DNA of 47,107 nt from Natronomonas aquatica (GCF_024449025.1 NZ_JAHLKM010000012.1:31924-79030), one strand, 5' to 3'; positions 1 through 10,129 are shown, numbered from the stretch's first letter. The notes: generated by a model from the letters alone, not told the origin. A program made the numbers and translations.

Positions 1-975
1 CTCGCCGTGACAGTCACTTCGACCGTCTCGTTGGGTGCGGGGAGTTCGACGGTGCCGTTCTCGTCGGTTTCGTACGCGCCCGTCCCGGCGTACGTCGTGT
101 TTTCATCGACAGTCTCGACGTCAATCGTCGTGTTCTCGGCCGGCTTGTCGTCGGCCAGCACCGTCACCGTCGCCGGCAGCCCCGGCCCGTCCTGGGCGAG
201 ACTCACGTTCAGCTCCGGCGCGGCTTTCAGTTCCGTTTCGGTGGAATCCGAGGCACCCTGGAACTCGGCGGTGACGCTCACCGCGACGGTTTCCTCGGGT
301 GTGGGGAGTTCGACGGTGCCGTTCTCGTCGGTTTCGTACGCGTCCGTCCCGGCGTAGGTAGCGTTCTCATCGACGGTCTCGACGTCGATCGTCGCGTTCT
401 CGGCCGGCTTGTCGTCGGCCAGCACCGTCACCGTCGCCGGACGACCGCGGTCCTGATCGACGGCCACGGCGAGGTCCGGCGGGGCGGTTAGCGTCGCCTC
501 GGCGGACGTCGATGCGCCCCGATACTCGGCGGAGACGTTCACATCGACCGTCTCGTTCGGAACCGGAAGTTCCACGGTCCCGTTCGCGTCGGTCTCGTAC
601 GTCCCCGTCCCGTCGTAGGTGGCGTTCTCATCGATCGTCCCGACGTCGATCGTCGCGTTGTCGGCCGGCTCGCCGTCGGCCGTGAGAGTCACCGTGGCGG
701 GCTGGCCGGTCGCCCCCTCGACCGAGAGATCGAGTTCGGGCCGGTACTCCAGTGTCGCTTCCGTGGACACCGTCTCGTTGTCGACCGTCGCGGTGACGAG
801 GATATCGACCGTCTCGTTGGGTGCGGGGAGTTCGACGGTTCCGTTTCGGTCGGTCGTGTAGTCCCCGGTCCCGTCGTAGGTGACGTTCTCATCGACGGAC
901 TCGACGGTCAGGGAGGCGTTCTCCACCGCCTGTCCGCCCGAATCGACGACTGTCACCGTCGCCGGTTCGTTCGGT
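1..975 (-). repeat. Tandem protein-coding repeat, period 261-264 bp
   Basis: The conserved block gtcaccgtcgccgg recurs on the + strand at 163, 427, 688 (one mismatch) and 952, giving spacings of 264, 261 and 264 bases (88, 87 and 88 codons). The two copies nearest the left edge are almost identical in DNA for long stretches, for example from about 103 to 180 against about 367 to 444. This points to recent duplication or conversion between repeats. Confidence 0.8.
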
Positions 976-1076
976 TCCTGGGCTACCTCGACAGACGCGT
1001 GGTCCGTGGCCGCGACTGCCGCCGCACCGAAGGCGACGGACAGGGCGATCACGAGAACGAGCACCTTGCGTTGCAT
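1..1076 (-). CDS. Secreted tandem-repeat (Ig-like/carboxypeptidase-regulatory-like) protein, 3' end off the window
   Basis: The frame is open from ATG at 1076 to the window edge, giving 358 residues without a stop, so the C-terminus is missing. Residues 1-22 (MQRKVLVLVIALSVAFGAAA) look like a Sec signal peptide. The rest is built from at least four copies of an 87-88 residue unit. Each unit has a PATVTV strand, a short loop with AENATIDV, a Y.GTG.YETD.NGTVELP segment and a NETV..NVTA strand. This pattern resembles beta-sandwich domains of the carboxypeptidase-regulatory-like or bacterial Ig-like kind found in archaeal surface proteins. It is probably an exported stalk or adhesin-type protein; the function is not known. 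The many N-x-T/S sequons would permit N-glycosylation. It lies downstream of katG on the same strand, across a gap of about 280 bases. Confidence 0.75.
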   Translation of the reverse strand, partial: MQRKVLVLVIALSVAFGAAAVAATDHASVEVAQEPNEPATVTVVDSGGQAVENASLTVESVDENVTYDGTGDYTTDRNGTVELPAPNETVDILVTATVDNETVSTEATLEYRPELDLSVEGATGQPATVTLTADGEPADNATIDVGTIDENATYDGTGTYETDANGTVELPVPNETVDVNVSAEYRGASTSAEATLTAPPDLAVAVDQDRGRPATVTVLADDKPAENATIDVETVDENATYAGTDAYETDENGTVELPTPEETVAVSVTAEFQGASDSTETELKAAPELNVSLAQDGPGLPATVTVLADDKPAENTTIDVETVDENTTYAGTGAYETDENGTVELPAPNETVEVTVTA

Positions 1077-1354
1077 ACCGTTCCGATCGCCAGCGGATCA
1101 CATAAACCGGGGACGCCGTTCTGACCGTTCAAACATAGTAAACCGTTCACGACTGTTTTTGCGCTGTTTCGCGGCGGGTCGATCGTACTCCGAAACGACG
1201 AACGATACGGGTGTCTCCCCGTCGAACCTATCTTTCGGCCGTCGCTTCGGTTCTCATCCACTTCGTAGTTTCCGTGGCTCTCGGCGGGTAGTATCGATGA
1301 ACACGGAGCCGATTTCCGCGTAATCGCCGGCGGCGGTCGGACGGCGGAGGCGAT

Positions 1355-3553
<2,199 letters not shown>

Positions 3554-3566
3554 TCATGCCCAAATA

Positions 3567-3583
3567 TACGCCGTATCGGCATA
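3567..3583. promoter_or_regulatory. Dyad in the katG promoter region, candidate operator
   Basis: The 17-base stretch holds the inverted repeat TA-n-GCCG-nnn-CGGC-n-TA, about 40-57 bases upstream of the katG start. It overlaps an AT-rich segment (tatatttggg on the katG strand) that could serve as the TATA element. A repressor bound here would block the basal factors. The dyad is visible in the sequence; a role as a peroxide-responsive operator is inference. Confidence 0.4.
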
Positions 3584-3665
3584 TTAATCTTCCCCAACTT
3601 AGCAAGGAATTTTAGCTACTAGCGAAAGGATCTACACGATTTATAAACTTCGTCGGTCGGATGGC

Positions 3666-4544
3666 TCACTCGAAAACCGTTGCACCGCCCCCGATCCGCG
3701 TCTGGTACGCCCGCGCCTCGACGTCGACCTCGGCGAACGCGTCGATCATCGCGCTCGCGATCGTCCGCCGGTCGCTCTCCCGGCAGGCGGCGATGATCGC
3801 CGGACCGGCCCCCGAGATCGTCACGCCGGTCGCGCCGGCCTCGAGGGCGGCCGTCCGAACGGCCGCGTATCCAGTGATCAGTTCCGCCCGGGCCGGCGTC
3901 ACGATCGCGTCCTCCATCCCTCTGCCCACCAGCGCCGGATCGTCCCGGGCCATCCCGACGGCCAGCGTCGACGCGTTGCCGACTACCTCGACGACGTCGG
4001 TCATGCTCGCGGTCTCGGGGACGACCTTCCGGGCGTCCCTCGTCGAGATGACGACCTCCGGCAGACACGTCACGAGCGGGATCGACGCGTCGACCGACGT
4101 CACGCCGTCGTGACGGGCGATGGTGAAACCCCCCATGATCGACGGGGCGACGTTGTCGGCGTGGGCGGCCCCCGAGACGACCGCCTCACCCTCCGCGGCG
4201 ATCGGGACGAGCTCTTCCCGCGTCAGCCCCCTCCCGTAGAGTTCGTTCAGTCCGACCGCGGCGGCTGCCGCCGACGCCGCCGAGGAGCCGAGCCCGGAGG
4301 CCGGCCGGACGCCCTTGTCGATCTCGATGTGGGCCGGCGCCTCCAGCGCCTCCGCGACCGCACCGACAGTGTTCTTTTCGGGGTCTTCGGGAATGTACTG
4401 GCTGCCGACGCCCGTCACGTCGATCGTGGTGCGGTCGGCTTTCTCTACCCGGACGACGTCGGCCGGCCGGCCCAGCGCCGCCCCGAAGACGTCGTAGCCA
4501 CTCCCCAGGTTCGCGCTCGTAGCGGGCGCCCGCACCGTTACCAT
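3666..4544 (-). CDS. thrB: Homoserine kinase
   Basis: GHMP-family kinase that phosphorylates L-homoserine with ATP, the step before threonine synthase in threonine biosynthesis. It has 292 residues, typical for archaeal ThrB. The N-terminal RAPATSANLGSGYD segment (residues 5-18) is the usual start of archaeal homoserine kinases. The GHMP phosphate-binding loop PASGLGSSAASAAAAA is at residues 81-96, and the C-terminal GHMP motif VTISGAGPAIIA is present. The start at ATG 4544 places the first beta strand directly after the Met. The gene lies 64 bases downstream of the AI-2E-type gene on the same strand and 139 bases beyond the katG start. No other threonine gene is in the window. Confidence 0.93.
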   Translation of the reverse strand: MVTVRAPATSANLGSGYDVFGAALGRPADVVRVEKADRTTIDVTGVGSQYIPEDPEKNTVGAVAEALEAPAHIEIDKGVRPASGLGSSAASAAAAAVGLNELYGRGLTREELVPIAAEGEAVVSGAAHADNVAPSIMGGFTIARHDGVTSVDASIPLVTCLPEVVISTRDARKVVPETASMTDVVEVVGNASTLAVGMARDDPALVGRGMEDAIVTPARAELITGYAAVRTAALEAGATGVTISGAGPAIIAACRESDRRTIASAMIDAFAEVDVEARAYQTRIGGGATVFE

Positions 4545-4608
4545 GCTGGGAACATCCGGACGCCCCCCGATAAAGGTATCCGCTTTCGACGCGGCGACCG
4601 CTTGTCGG

Positions 4609-5607
4609 CTAGATCCGGTCGTACTCAGTTCGGAAGGTTTCGAGCGTCGCCGCGAGGACGCCGATGACGATCGGTCCGACGAACAGACCGGTGAAACCGA
4701 TCGAGTAGATCCCCCCGGCGACGCCGACGAGGATCACCCCCGGGTTCAGCCCCGCCTGCTGGTCGATGAGGATCGGACGGGCGTAGTTGTCGAACAGACT
4801 CACCACGACGATCCCGTAGAGGGCCAAAACGACCCCTGCCGTCACCTCGTCGACGACGACGAGATAGCCCGCCGCGGGTCCCCACACGAGAAACGACCCG
4901 ATGAGCGGCAGCAGCGCCAGCACCGCCATCACGAACGTCCAGAAGATCACTTTCGGGATTCCCGCGGCCCAGAGCCCGATGCCGGCGATCAGCGCCTGCA
5001 GCACCGCCACGACGATGTGCCCGATGACGACGCCCCACGTCGTCGCGTCGATCTTCGAGAGCAGATCCTCGGTGACGTCCGGCGGCAGCGGAACGGTTTC
5101 TTTCCCCCACGCGACGAACGCCGGGCCGTCCCGCAACAGGTAGTAAACGAGAAACAGCATGAGCGCGGTTCCGATGCCGGCCTGGAGCGCGAACGTGACG
5201 ATGCCGGCGTAGCTGCCGAAGAGTACCCTGATGAGCTGATCGCCGGCCGCCGCGAGCAGATCGCCGAGTTCGATTTCGGCATCCGGGCCGAGGAGCTCCG
5301 AGAGCCGACGCTCCACTGCGGCGGTATCCAGCCCCGTTTGGCCGGCCGAAAGCGCCCGGAGGTCGGCGACGAATACCGAGACGATGTACGCCAGCGGCAC
5401 GATGACCGCGACGACCGTCCCGGTGATGAGCGTGACCGCCGAGGCGACCCCGCCGATCCGGCGTTCGAGCCGTCGATGAACCGGATAGAGGACGTACCCG
5501 AGAATGAGTGCCCCGATGACGTACTCGAGAAACGGGACGACGACGAAAAGCGTCACTGCCGAGACGAGCCCGATGAGGACGAGGAGGAACGCCTGTCCGC
5601 GGTTCAT
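4609..5607 (-). CDS. AI-2E family transporter-like membrane protein
   Basis: Integral membrane protein of the AI-2E transporter/PerM family (332 residues). Hydrophobic segments form the family's usual pattern: two or three N-terminal helices (about residues 6-45 and 58-85), a soluble stretch with a predicted helical hairpin (about 90-130), then five or so C-terminal helices ending near LFVGPIVIGVLAATLETFR. The conserved glycine-rich C-terminal region (NPGVILVGVAGGIYSIGFTG) is visible. Members have been linked to autoinducer-2 export or to ion antiport, but the substrate of the haloarchaeal members is unknown. It reads in the same direction as thrB, 64 bases upstream, so the two may share a transcript; no functional link is evident. 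Confidence 0.85.
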   Translation of the reverse strand: MNRGQAFLLVLIGLVSAVTLFVVVPFLEYVIGALILGYVLYPVHRRLERRIGGVASAVTLITGTVVAVIVPLAYIVSVFVADLRALSAGQTGLDTAAVERRLSELLGPDAEIELGDLLAAAGDQLIRVLFGSYAGIVTFALQAGIGTALMLFLVYYLLRDGPAFVAWGKETVPLPPDVTEDLLSKIDATTWGVVIGHIVVAVLQALIAGIGLWAAGIPKVIFWTFVMAVLALLPLIGSFLVWGPAAGYLVVVDEVTAGVVLALYGIVVVSLFDNYARPILIDQQAGLNPGVILVGVAGGIYSIGFTGLFVGPIVIGVLAATLETFRTEYDRI

Positions 5608-5666
5608 ACCCTGCCCTCGACGGCCCGTCGCAAAAGACTACGGGACGCGCCGACCGCCCGTCGACC

Positions 5667-6494
5667 TCACCTCCGTACGGACGCCGACGCGGTCCCGACC
5701 GATTCGACGACGGCGCGCACCTCGTCGCCGGGCTCGATCGGGGCCGCCCCCGGCGTACCGGTGCTGAACAGATCGCCGGGCTGTAGCGTCATCACTCCCG
5801 AGTGGAAGGCGACGATCTCGGCGGGCGGAAACAGCATGTTCTCGATTCGGTTTTCGGCCTCGGTCTCGCCGTTCACCTCGGTCCGGACCGAGAGCGACGA
5901 CAGCTCCACGGACTCCTCGGGAACGACGATCGCCGGTCCGGGGATCAGGAACGTATCGAAGCTTTTTGCGCGCGTGAGAAAGCGTGGGTTCCGCTGGAGG
6001 ACGTCCTCGGCGGTCATGTCGATGACCGGCAGATACCCCGCGACCACGTCTTCGACGTCGGCTGTCTCGATATCGCGACAGGTCCGACCGACCAGTACGC
6101 CGAGTTCGGCCTCGGCGGTCACCCGCTGGCTCCGGTCGGTCGGCGGTAGCCGGATCGGACCGCCCGGCCCCGCGAGTGCGGTGTTCGGCTTCATGAAGCT
6201 CGCCGGCTCGTCGGGGCGCTGTTCGTCGAGGTCGCCCGCGTGTTCGGCGTAGTTCAGCCCGATCCCCCAGAGCTTGCCGAACTCGGCAAGCGGCGGTCCA
6301 AAGGAGAGATCCGTCCGCGGGACCCGATCGGCCACCGCGTCGTCCGGACTGCCGAGGCCTCCCGATGCGGCCTTCGGGAGCGCCGCCCGGACGCTTCCGA
6401 GTCCGGGGTGGACGCTCGAAAGCGGGACGAAGCCCGCCTCGTCGCCCAAAATCGGCTCGCCGGTCGCGGTGCGGGCGAGGTACGTGGCGTTCAT
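5667..6494 (-). CDS. Fumarylacetoacetate hydrolase-family protein (2,4-diketo-3-deoxy sugar-acid hydrolase candidate)
   Basis: FAH-superfamily enzyme of 275 residues. The family cleaves C-C bonds of beta-diketo acids or hydrates/decarboxylates oxo-acids using a divalent metal. The metal ligands are visible as EAELGVL (Glu128, Glu130) and Asp159, followed by KSFDTF (177-182) and the family signature FSTGTPGA (243-250). The N-terminal part (GLNYAEHAGD) is typical. The start at ATG 6494 is set by a 4-base ATGA overlap with the stop of the upstream cupin gene, so the two should be translationally coupled. Beside an SDR and sugar-acid dehydratases, the most likely role is hydrolysis of a 2,4-diketo-3-deoxy-aldonate to pyruvate plus a hydroxy acid, as in oxidative L-rhamnose or L-fucose routes. 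The exact substrate is not determined. Confidence 0.85.
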   Translation of the reverse strand: MNATYLARTATGEPILGDEAGFVPLSSVHPGLGSVRAALPKAASGGLGSPDDAVADRVPRTDLSFGPPLAEFGKLWGIGLNYAEHAGDLDEQRPDEPASFMKPNTALAGPGGPIRLPPTDRSQRVTAEAELGVLVGRTCRDIETADVEDVVAGYLPVIDMTAEDVLQRNPRFLTRAKSFDTFLIPGPAIVVPEESVELSSLSVRTEVNGETEAENRIENMLFPPAEIVAFHSGVMTLQPGDLFSTGTPGAAPIEPGDEVRAVVESVGTASASVRR

Positions 6495-6835
6495 TCCCGG
6501 TCGGTCCAGAAGTCGAACGACCGCCCCGGCGCGAACACGTCCAGCCCGATCGCCGTCTCCTCGCCGGTGTTCTCGACGCGGTGGGTCTCGTTGGACTCCA
6601 GGTGGACCGAATCGAACTCGCCCAGCCGGACCTCCTCTGTTTCGGTCGCGACGGTCAACTCCCCGTCCAGACAGACACAGACCTGCTCGTTTTCGTGGTC
6701 GTGCATCGGGGAACTGTGGCCCGGGGGCTTTTCGAACCACTCGAAGGAGAACCGGTCGCTGCCGGCCATGGCAACGCGGCGCCACCCCGCCTCGGGTTCG
6801 TACGTCTCGGCGTCGTCGAACGACACGGGGTTCAT
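6491..6835 (-). CDS. Small cupin-domain protein
   Basis: Single-domain cupin of 114 residues. The first cupin motif is GHSSPMHDHENEQVCVCLDGEL (His45, His47, Glu51 as likely metal ligands) and the second is around HLESNETHRVENTG (His86). It probably binds a metal and a small carbonyl or sugar compound. In catabolic operons such cupins are often isomerases or sugar-acid binding proteins, but no specific reaction can be named here. The ATG at 6835 overlaps the SDR stop by ATGA, and its own stop overlaps the FAH start by ATGA, so it is the middle gene of a tightly coupled three-gene operon. A longer frame upstream to 6973 lies inside the SDR gene and is not used. Confidence 0.85.
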   Translation of the reverse strand: MNPVSFDDAETYEPEAGWRRVAMAGSDRFSFEWFEKPPGHSSPMHDHENEQVCVCLDGELTVATETEEVRLGEFDSVHLESNETHRVENTGEETAIGLDVFAPGRSFDFWTDRE

Positions 6836-7623
6836 AGGTTCGCCCCGGTCGTGCCGCCGTCGATCGTGATCGCGGTGCCGTTGATAAAGCCCGACTTCGG
6901 CGAGGAGAGGAACGCGACGGTGTTGCCCAGTTCCATCGGATCGCCGATCCGTTCCAGTGGGTTGCCCGCCCACTCGTCGAGTCCCTCCTCGTAGGAGTCG
7001 TACTCGCCGCGCTCGACGGCCGCCTCGACGAGGTCCTGAATGCGCGAGGTCTCGTGGGGGCCCGGGAGGACCGCGTTGGCGCGAATATCGGGAGCGAACT
7101 CCTTCGAGAGGGTCTTCTCGAGCCCGATGACGCCCATCCGGACCGAGTTCGACAACACGAGGTCGTCGATCGCCTCCTTGACGCTCCGGGAGGTGATGTT
7201 GACGATCGTCCCGGTCTCCTCGCCGGCCGCGAGGTGGGGGTGGGCTTCCCGCGCGAGGCGGACGACGCTCATCACGAGCAGTTCGTAGGCCTGCTGCCAG
7301 TCCTCGTCGTCGGTGTCCAGGAACGAACCCGACGGCGGTCCCCCGGCGCTGGTAACGAGGTGATCGAGGCCGCCGAACTCATCCACCGTCCGTTCGACCA
7401 TCGCCTCGATGTCGTCGGCTTCCGTGAGGTCCCCCGGCTGGACGACGACTTCGCCCTCCGCGACGGCTTCGACCTCAGCGCGTGCGTCGGCCAGCCGCTC
7501 CTCGTCGCGGCCGTTGAGCACGACGTTTACCCCATCGCGAGCGAGTGCCTTCGCCGATGCTCTGCCGAGACCGCTCGAGGATGCCGTTACGAGCGCCGCG
7601 TTGCCGTCAATCTCTAGGTCCAT
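6832..7623 (-). CDS. SDR-family oxidoreductase with non-canonical active site
   Basis: Short-chain dehydrogenase/reductase fold of 263 residues. The cofactor loop is TASSSGLGRASAKALA (normally TGxxxGxG), followed by DLTEAD, TSAGG in place of NAG, and a catalytic-type serine in NITSRS. The Tyr-x-x-x-Lys pair is replaced by SNSVR, aligned through the following MGVIGLEKTLSKEF helix, so both catalytic Tyr and Lys are changed. This matches a known SDR-like subgroup near beta-ketoacyl reductases that lacks a perfect tetrad. The start at ATG 7623 begins the first strand directly (MDLEIDGNAALV); upstream codons run through the regulatory region. It is the first gene of an SDR-cupin-FAH operon and could act as a dehydrogenase on a 2-keto-3-deoxy sugar acid, if it is catalytic at all. 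Confidence 0.85.
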   Translation of the reverse strand: MDLEIDGNAALVTASSSGLGRASAKALARDGVNVVLNGRDEERLADARAEVEAVAEGEVVVQPGDLTEADDIEAMVERTVDEFGGLDHLVTSAGGPPSGSFLDTDDEDWQQAYELLVMSVVRLAREAHPHLAAGEETGTIVNITSRSVKEAIDDLVLSNSVRMGVIGLEKTLSKEFAPDIRANAVLPGPHETSRIQDLVEAAVERGEYDSYEEGLDEWAGNPLERIGDPMELGNTVAFLSSPKSGFINGTAITIDGGTTGANL

Positions 7624-7664
7624 ATACGACCCAATCAGGGAGCGGTATGAAAACGTTTCCCTCC

Positions 7665-7746
7665 GTGGCAAGATAGCATTCCTCGGTGGGGATGTCCGAT
7701 TCGGACCCTCCCACGATCCGCCACACAATGCGACAGTACTTGCCAC
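7665..7746. promoter_or_regulatory. Outer inverted repeat GTGGCAAG ... CTTGCCAC flanking the dyad
   Basis: GTGGCAAG at 7665-7672 and its exact complement CTTGCCAC at 7739-7746 stand symmetrically around the central dyad, with centres within about 6 bases of each other. They lie 66 bases apart (about six helical turns), which would suit cooperative binding of a second regulator or looping. The repeats are seen in the sequence; the role is inferred. Confidence 0.4.
7686..7714. promoter_or_regulatory. 29-bp nested dyad between the divergent sugar-acid operons, probable operator
   Basis: The core GTCCGA-T-TCGGAC (7694-7706) is a perfect palindrome centred on 7700. It is framed by a second symmetric pair, GTGGG at 7686-7690 and CCCAC at 7710-7714, with the same centre and 3-base spacers. 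The site sits in the 162-base gap between the start of the leftward SDR gene (7623) and the rightward dehydratase gene (7786), so one dimeric regulator could control both directions. The regulator is not identifiable in the neighbourhood. Confidence 0.6.
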
Positions 7747-7757
7747 AACACGAGGCT

Positions 7758-7764
7758 GTTTATG
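7758..7764 (+). promoter_or_regulatory. TATA element of the rightward dehydratase operon
   Basis: The sequence tttatgg is centred about 25 bases before ATG 7786, the usual distance for a leaderless haloarchaeal transcript. It overlaps an alternative ATG at 7762, which argues for 7786 as the true start. Confidence 0.5.
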
Positions 7765-7785
7765 GGTATGTGGTGCCGCTCGGGT

Positions 7786-8892
7786 ATGGAGATCACCGAC
7801 GTAGAATCCTACGCGATCGAGATCCCCCTCGAAGAGCCGGTGTCGTTTTCGAACCGGACGCTGCACTTCCGGGATCACGCGATCACGCACGTCCGAACAG
7901 ACAGCGGGCTCGAGGGTGTCGGGTACTCGCTCGGCTACGAGGCCGCCGAACTGGTCGCCGGCGCCGTCGACTCGCGGCTAACCGAGGTCGTCCTCGGGGA
8001 GGACCCCCGCGACACCGAGCGGCTCTGGCACGAGATGTACGAGGACAACGTCCAGATCGGCCGGACCGGGCTGTTCCTCCGGGCCATCTCGACGGTCGAT
8101 ATGGCGCTTTGGGACCTGAAGGCCAAAGCCGCCGGCGAGCCCCTGTATAAACTGCTCGGCGGCCACGCCGAGGCGGTCCCCTCCTACGCCAGCGGCGGCT
8201 ACTACCGCGACGACAAGGGCCACGAGGGGCTGCGATCGGAGATCAACCGCTACCTCGAGGAGGGCCACGACGTCGTCAAAATGAAGGTGGGCCGTCGATC
8301 GATCCCCGAGGAGGTCGACCGGGTGGCGGCCGTCCGCGAGGAGATCGGCCCCGACCGGACGCTGTTGCTCGATGCCAACGGCGTCTGGTCCTCGGCGCCC
8401 GAGGGGATCCGGGCCTGCCGGGCGTTCGAACCCTACGACCCCTACTTCATCGAGGAGCCGGTGATGATCGACCGGGTCGAGACGATGGCGCAGGTCAACG
8501 AGGCGATCGATTACCCGGTCGCGACGGGCGAACTGGAGGGGACCCGGCACAGCTTCGCCGACCTCTACGACCGGGGCGCCGCGGGAATCCTCCAGCCCGA
8601 CGTGACGGTGTGTGGCGGGGTCACCGAGTGGCTCCGGATCGCCGATTACGCCTCCGCCTACGACGTCCCGATCGCCCCCCACTACAACTGGAACATCCAC
8701 GCCTCCCTGCTCGGTGCGATCGAGAACGGGCTGTGGGTCGAGTACTTCTACCGCGATCAGGACGTGAAGGTCTTCGACGACGTGGTCGAAGACCCCCTGG
8801 AACCCGACACCGAGGGAACTATACCGCTCCCTGACGATCCCGGACACGGCGTCGAACTGGACGAAAACGCTCTACAGGAGTACCGCGTATGA
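7786..8892 (+). CDS. Mandelate racemase/muconate lactonizing enzyme-family protein, likely sugar-acid dehydratase
   Basis: Enolase-superfamily enzyme of 368 residues. The N-terminal capping domain (about 1-120) contains GLEGVGYSLG, and the barrel carries the mandelate-racemase-type catalytic set: KMK (Lys165, Lys167), the metal ligands Asp196 in LLLDANG, Glu223/224 in FIEEP and Glu249 in ATGE, and His299 in APHYNWN. The family abstracts the alpha-proton of a carboxylate, and the KxK plus His arrangement fits an aldonate dehydratase or an epimerase. ATG 7786 is preferred over 7762 because a TATA element covers the upstream codon. It is the first gene of a rightward pair, 22 bases before a second dehydratase, and diverges from the SDR-cupin-FAH operon. 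The substrate is unknown. Confidence 0.87.
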   Translation: MEITDVESYAIEIPLEEPVSFSNRTLHFRDHAITHVRTDSGLEGVGYSLGYEAAELVAGAVDSRLTEVVLGEDPRDTERLWHEMYEDNVQIGRTGLFLRAISTVDMALWDLKAKAAGEPLYKLLGGHAEAVPSYASGGYYRDDKGHEGLRSEINRYLEEGHDVVKMKVGRRSIPEEVDRVAAVREEIGPDRTLLLDANGVWSSAPEGIRACRAFEPYDPYFIEEPVMIDRVETMAQVNEAIDYPVATGELEGTRHSFADLYDRGAAGILQPDVTVCGGVTEWLRIADYASAYDVPIAPHYNWNIHASLLGAIENGLWVEYFYRDQDVKVFDDVVEDPLEPDTEGTIPLPDDPGHGVELDENALQEYRV

Positions 8893-8914
8893 GCAATATT
8901 GGAGAGCATACACC

Positions 8915-10129
8915 ATGAGAGATTACGGCAACCACGCGACGCGAACCGCCGACCGAGAGGTCGAGATCACCGACATCGACACCTGTGTCGTCGAGGGTAA
9001 CTTCGAGTGGAACCTCATCAAAATCGAGACCGACGCCGGCGTCACCGGGATCGGCGAGGCCTACCGCGGGGGCGGGATCCCGCGGATCGTCGAGTACACG
9101 AAACGCTTCCTGCTCGGGGAGAACCCCCTCGATCACGAGCGGATCGTCCAGCGGATCGTCCAGGAGATGTCCGGACACGGCGGTACCACTGGCAAGGTCG
9201 TTACCGCCGCCTCGGGCATCGAGATCGCCTGTCTGGACGCCGCCGGGAAGATCCTCGGGCTGCCGATCTACGAACTCCTCGGCTCGAAGTACCGCGACGA
9301 GGTGCGGATCTACTGTGACACCCACGCTGGCGAGGCCTATCAGGTCGAGGACGGCGCCACTGCCTACGCCGACGAGTCGGCGTATTCGCCGGACGCCTAC
9401 GCCGCGGCGGCGGCCGACGTCGTCGAGATGGGGTTTTCGGCCCTGAAGTTCGATCTCGATCTGCCCGAGGACAACGATCCCGACCGGACGAACGGCCGGC
9501 TGACGAACGACCGCATCGAGCGCAAACGCGAGCGGGTCGCGGCAGTCCGCGAGGAGATCGGGTACGGCGTCGATTTAGCCTTCGATTGCCACTGGGATTA
9601 CTCCGTCGAGAGCGCAAAGCGGCTGGCCCACGAACTCGAGGCGTTCGATCTCATGTGGCTCGAGGACCTGATCCCGCCGGAGAACATGGACGCCCAGATC
9701 GAGGTCACCAAGGACACCCGAACGCCGATCGCCACCGGCGAGAACCGGTTTCGGGTCCACGAGCTCTCGGAGCTGCTCTACGAGTACGGCGTCGACATCG
9801 TCACGCCCGATCCGACGACCGTCGGCGGGCTCGCCGAGACGATGCGGATCGCCGATCGGGCCCAAGAACAGTACATCCCGGTCTCGCCGCACAACGTCTG
9901 TAGCCCGATCGGGACGATGGCCTGTGTCCACCTCGGGGCGGCGATCCCGAACTTCGACGTGCTGGAGTATCACGCCCTGGAGGTCGACTGGTGGGACGAG
10001 TTGCACACGAACGACGAGCCGCTGATTCAGGACGGCTCCATCGAGGTGCCCGAAGCGCCCGGACTCGGGATCGAACTCGACGAGGACGTCGTCGCCGAGC
10101 ACACCCTCGAGGGCACCGACCCTTTCTAA
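8915..10129 (+). CDS. Enolase-superfamily aldonate dehydratase (gluconate/galactonate/xylonate type)
   Basis: A second enolase-superfamily enzyme, 404 residues, more like haloarchaeal gluconate, galactonate or xylonate dehydratases. Visible features are the capping domain with GIGEAYRGGG, the barrel lysine region ALKFDLDLP, the DxHW motif in AFDCHWDYS (metal Asp plus catalytic His), the ligands in WLEDLIPPEN and ATGENRF, and the His in VSPHNVCSP. It would convert an aldonic acid to a 2-keto-3-deoxy acid. GGAGAG lies 8 bases before the ATG, and the gene follows the first dehydratase closely, so they are co-transcribed. Two different dehydratases in one operon suggest two epimeric substrates or a dehydratase plus an epimerase. 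Its stop overlaps that of the convergent gene by 4 bases. Confidence 0.87.
   Translation: MRDYGNHATRTADREVEITDIDTCVVEGNFEWNLIKIETDAGVTGIGEAYRGGGIPRIVEYTKRFLLGENPLDHERIVQRIVQEMSGHGGTTGKVVTAASGIEIACLDAAGKILGLPIYELLGSKYRDEVRIYCDTHAGEAYQVEDGATAYADESAYSPDAYAAAAADVVEMGFSALKFDLDLPEDNDPDRTNGRLTNDRIERKRERVAAVREEIGYGVDLAFDCHWDYSVESAKRLAHELEAFDLMWLEDLIPPENMDAQIEVTKDTRTPIATGENRFRVHELSELLYEYGVDIVTPDPTTVGGLAETMRIADRAQEQYIPVSPHNVCSPIGTMACVHLGAAIPNFDVLEYHALEVDWWDELHTNDEPLIQDGSIEVPEAPGLGIELDEDVVAEHTLEGTDPF

Noticed and set aside
1077-1354. A 70-codon minus-strand frame between katG and the repeat protein.
   Set aside because: The composition is not haloarchaeal (many Cys, Arg and Ser, few acidic residues) and it overlaps the repeat protein's start.
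7762-7785. Upstream ATG as the start of the first dehydratase.
   Set aside because: It is covered by the TATA element for the ATG at 7786, and its extra residues (MGMWCRSG) have no family character.
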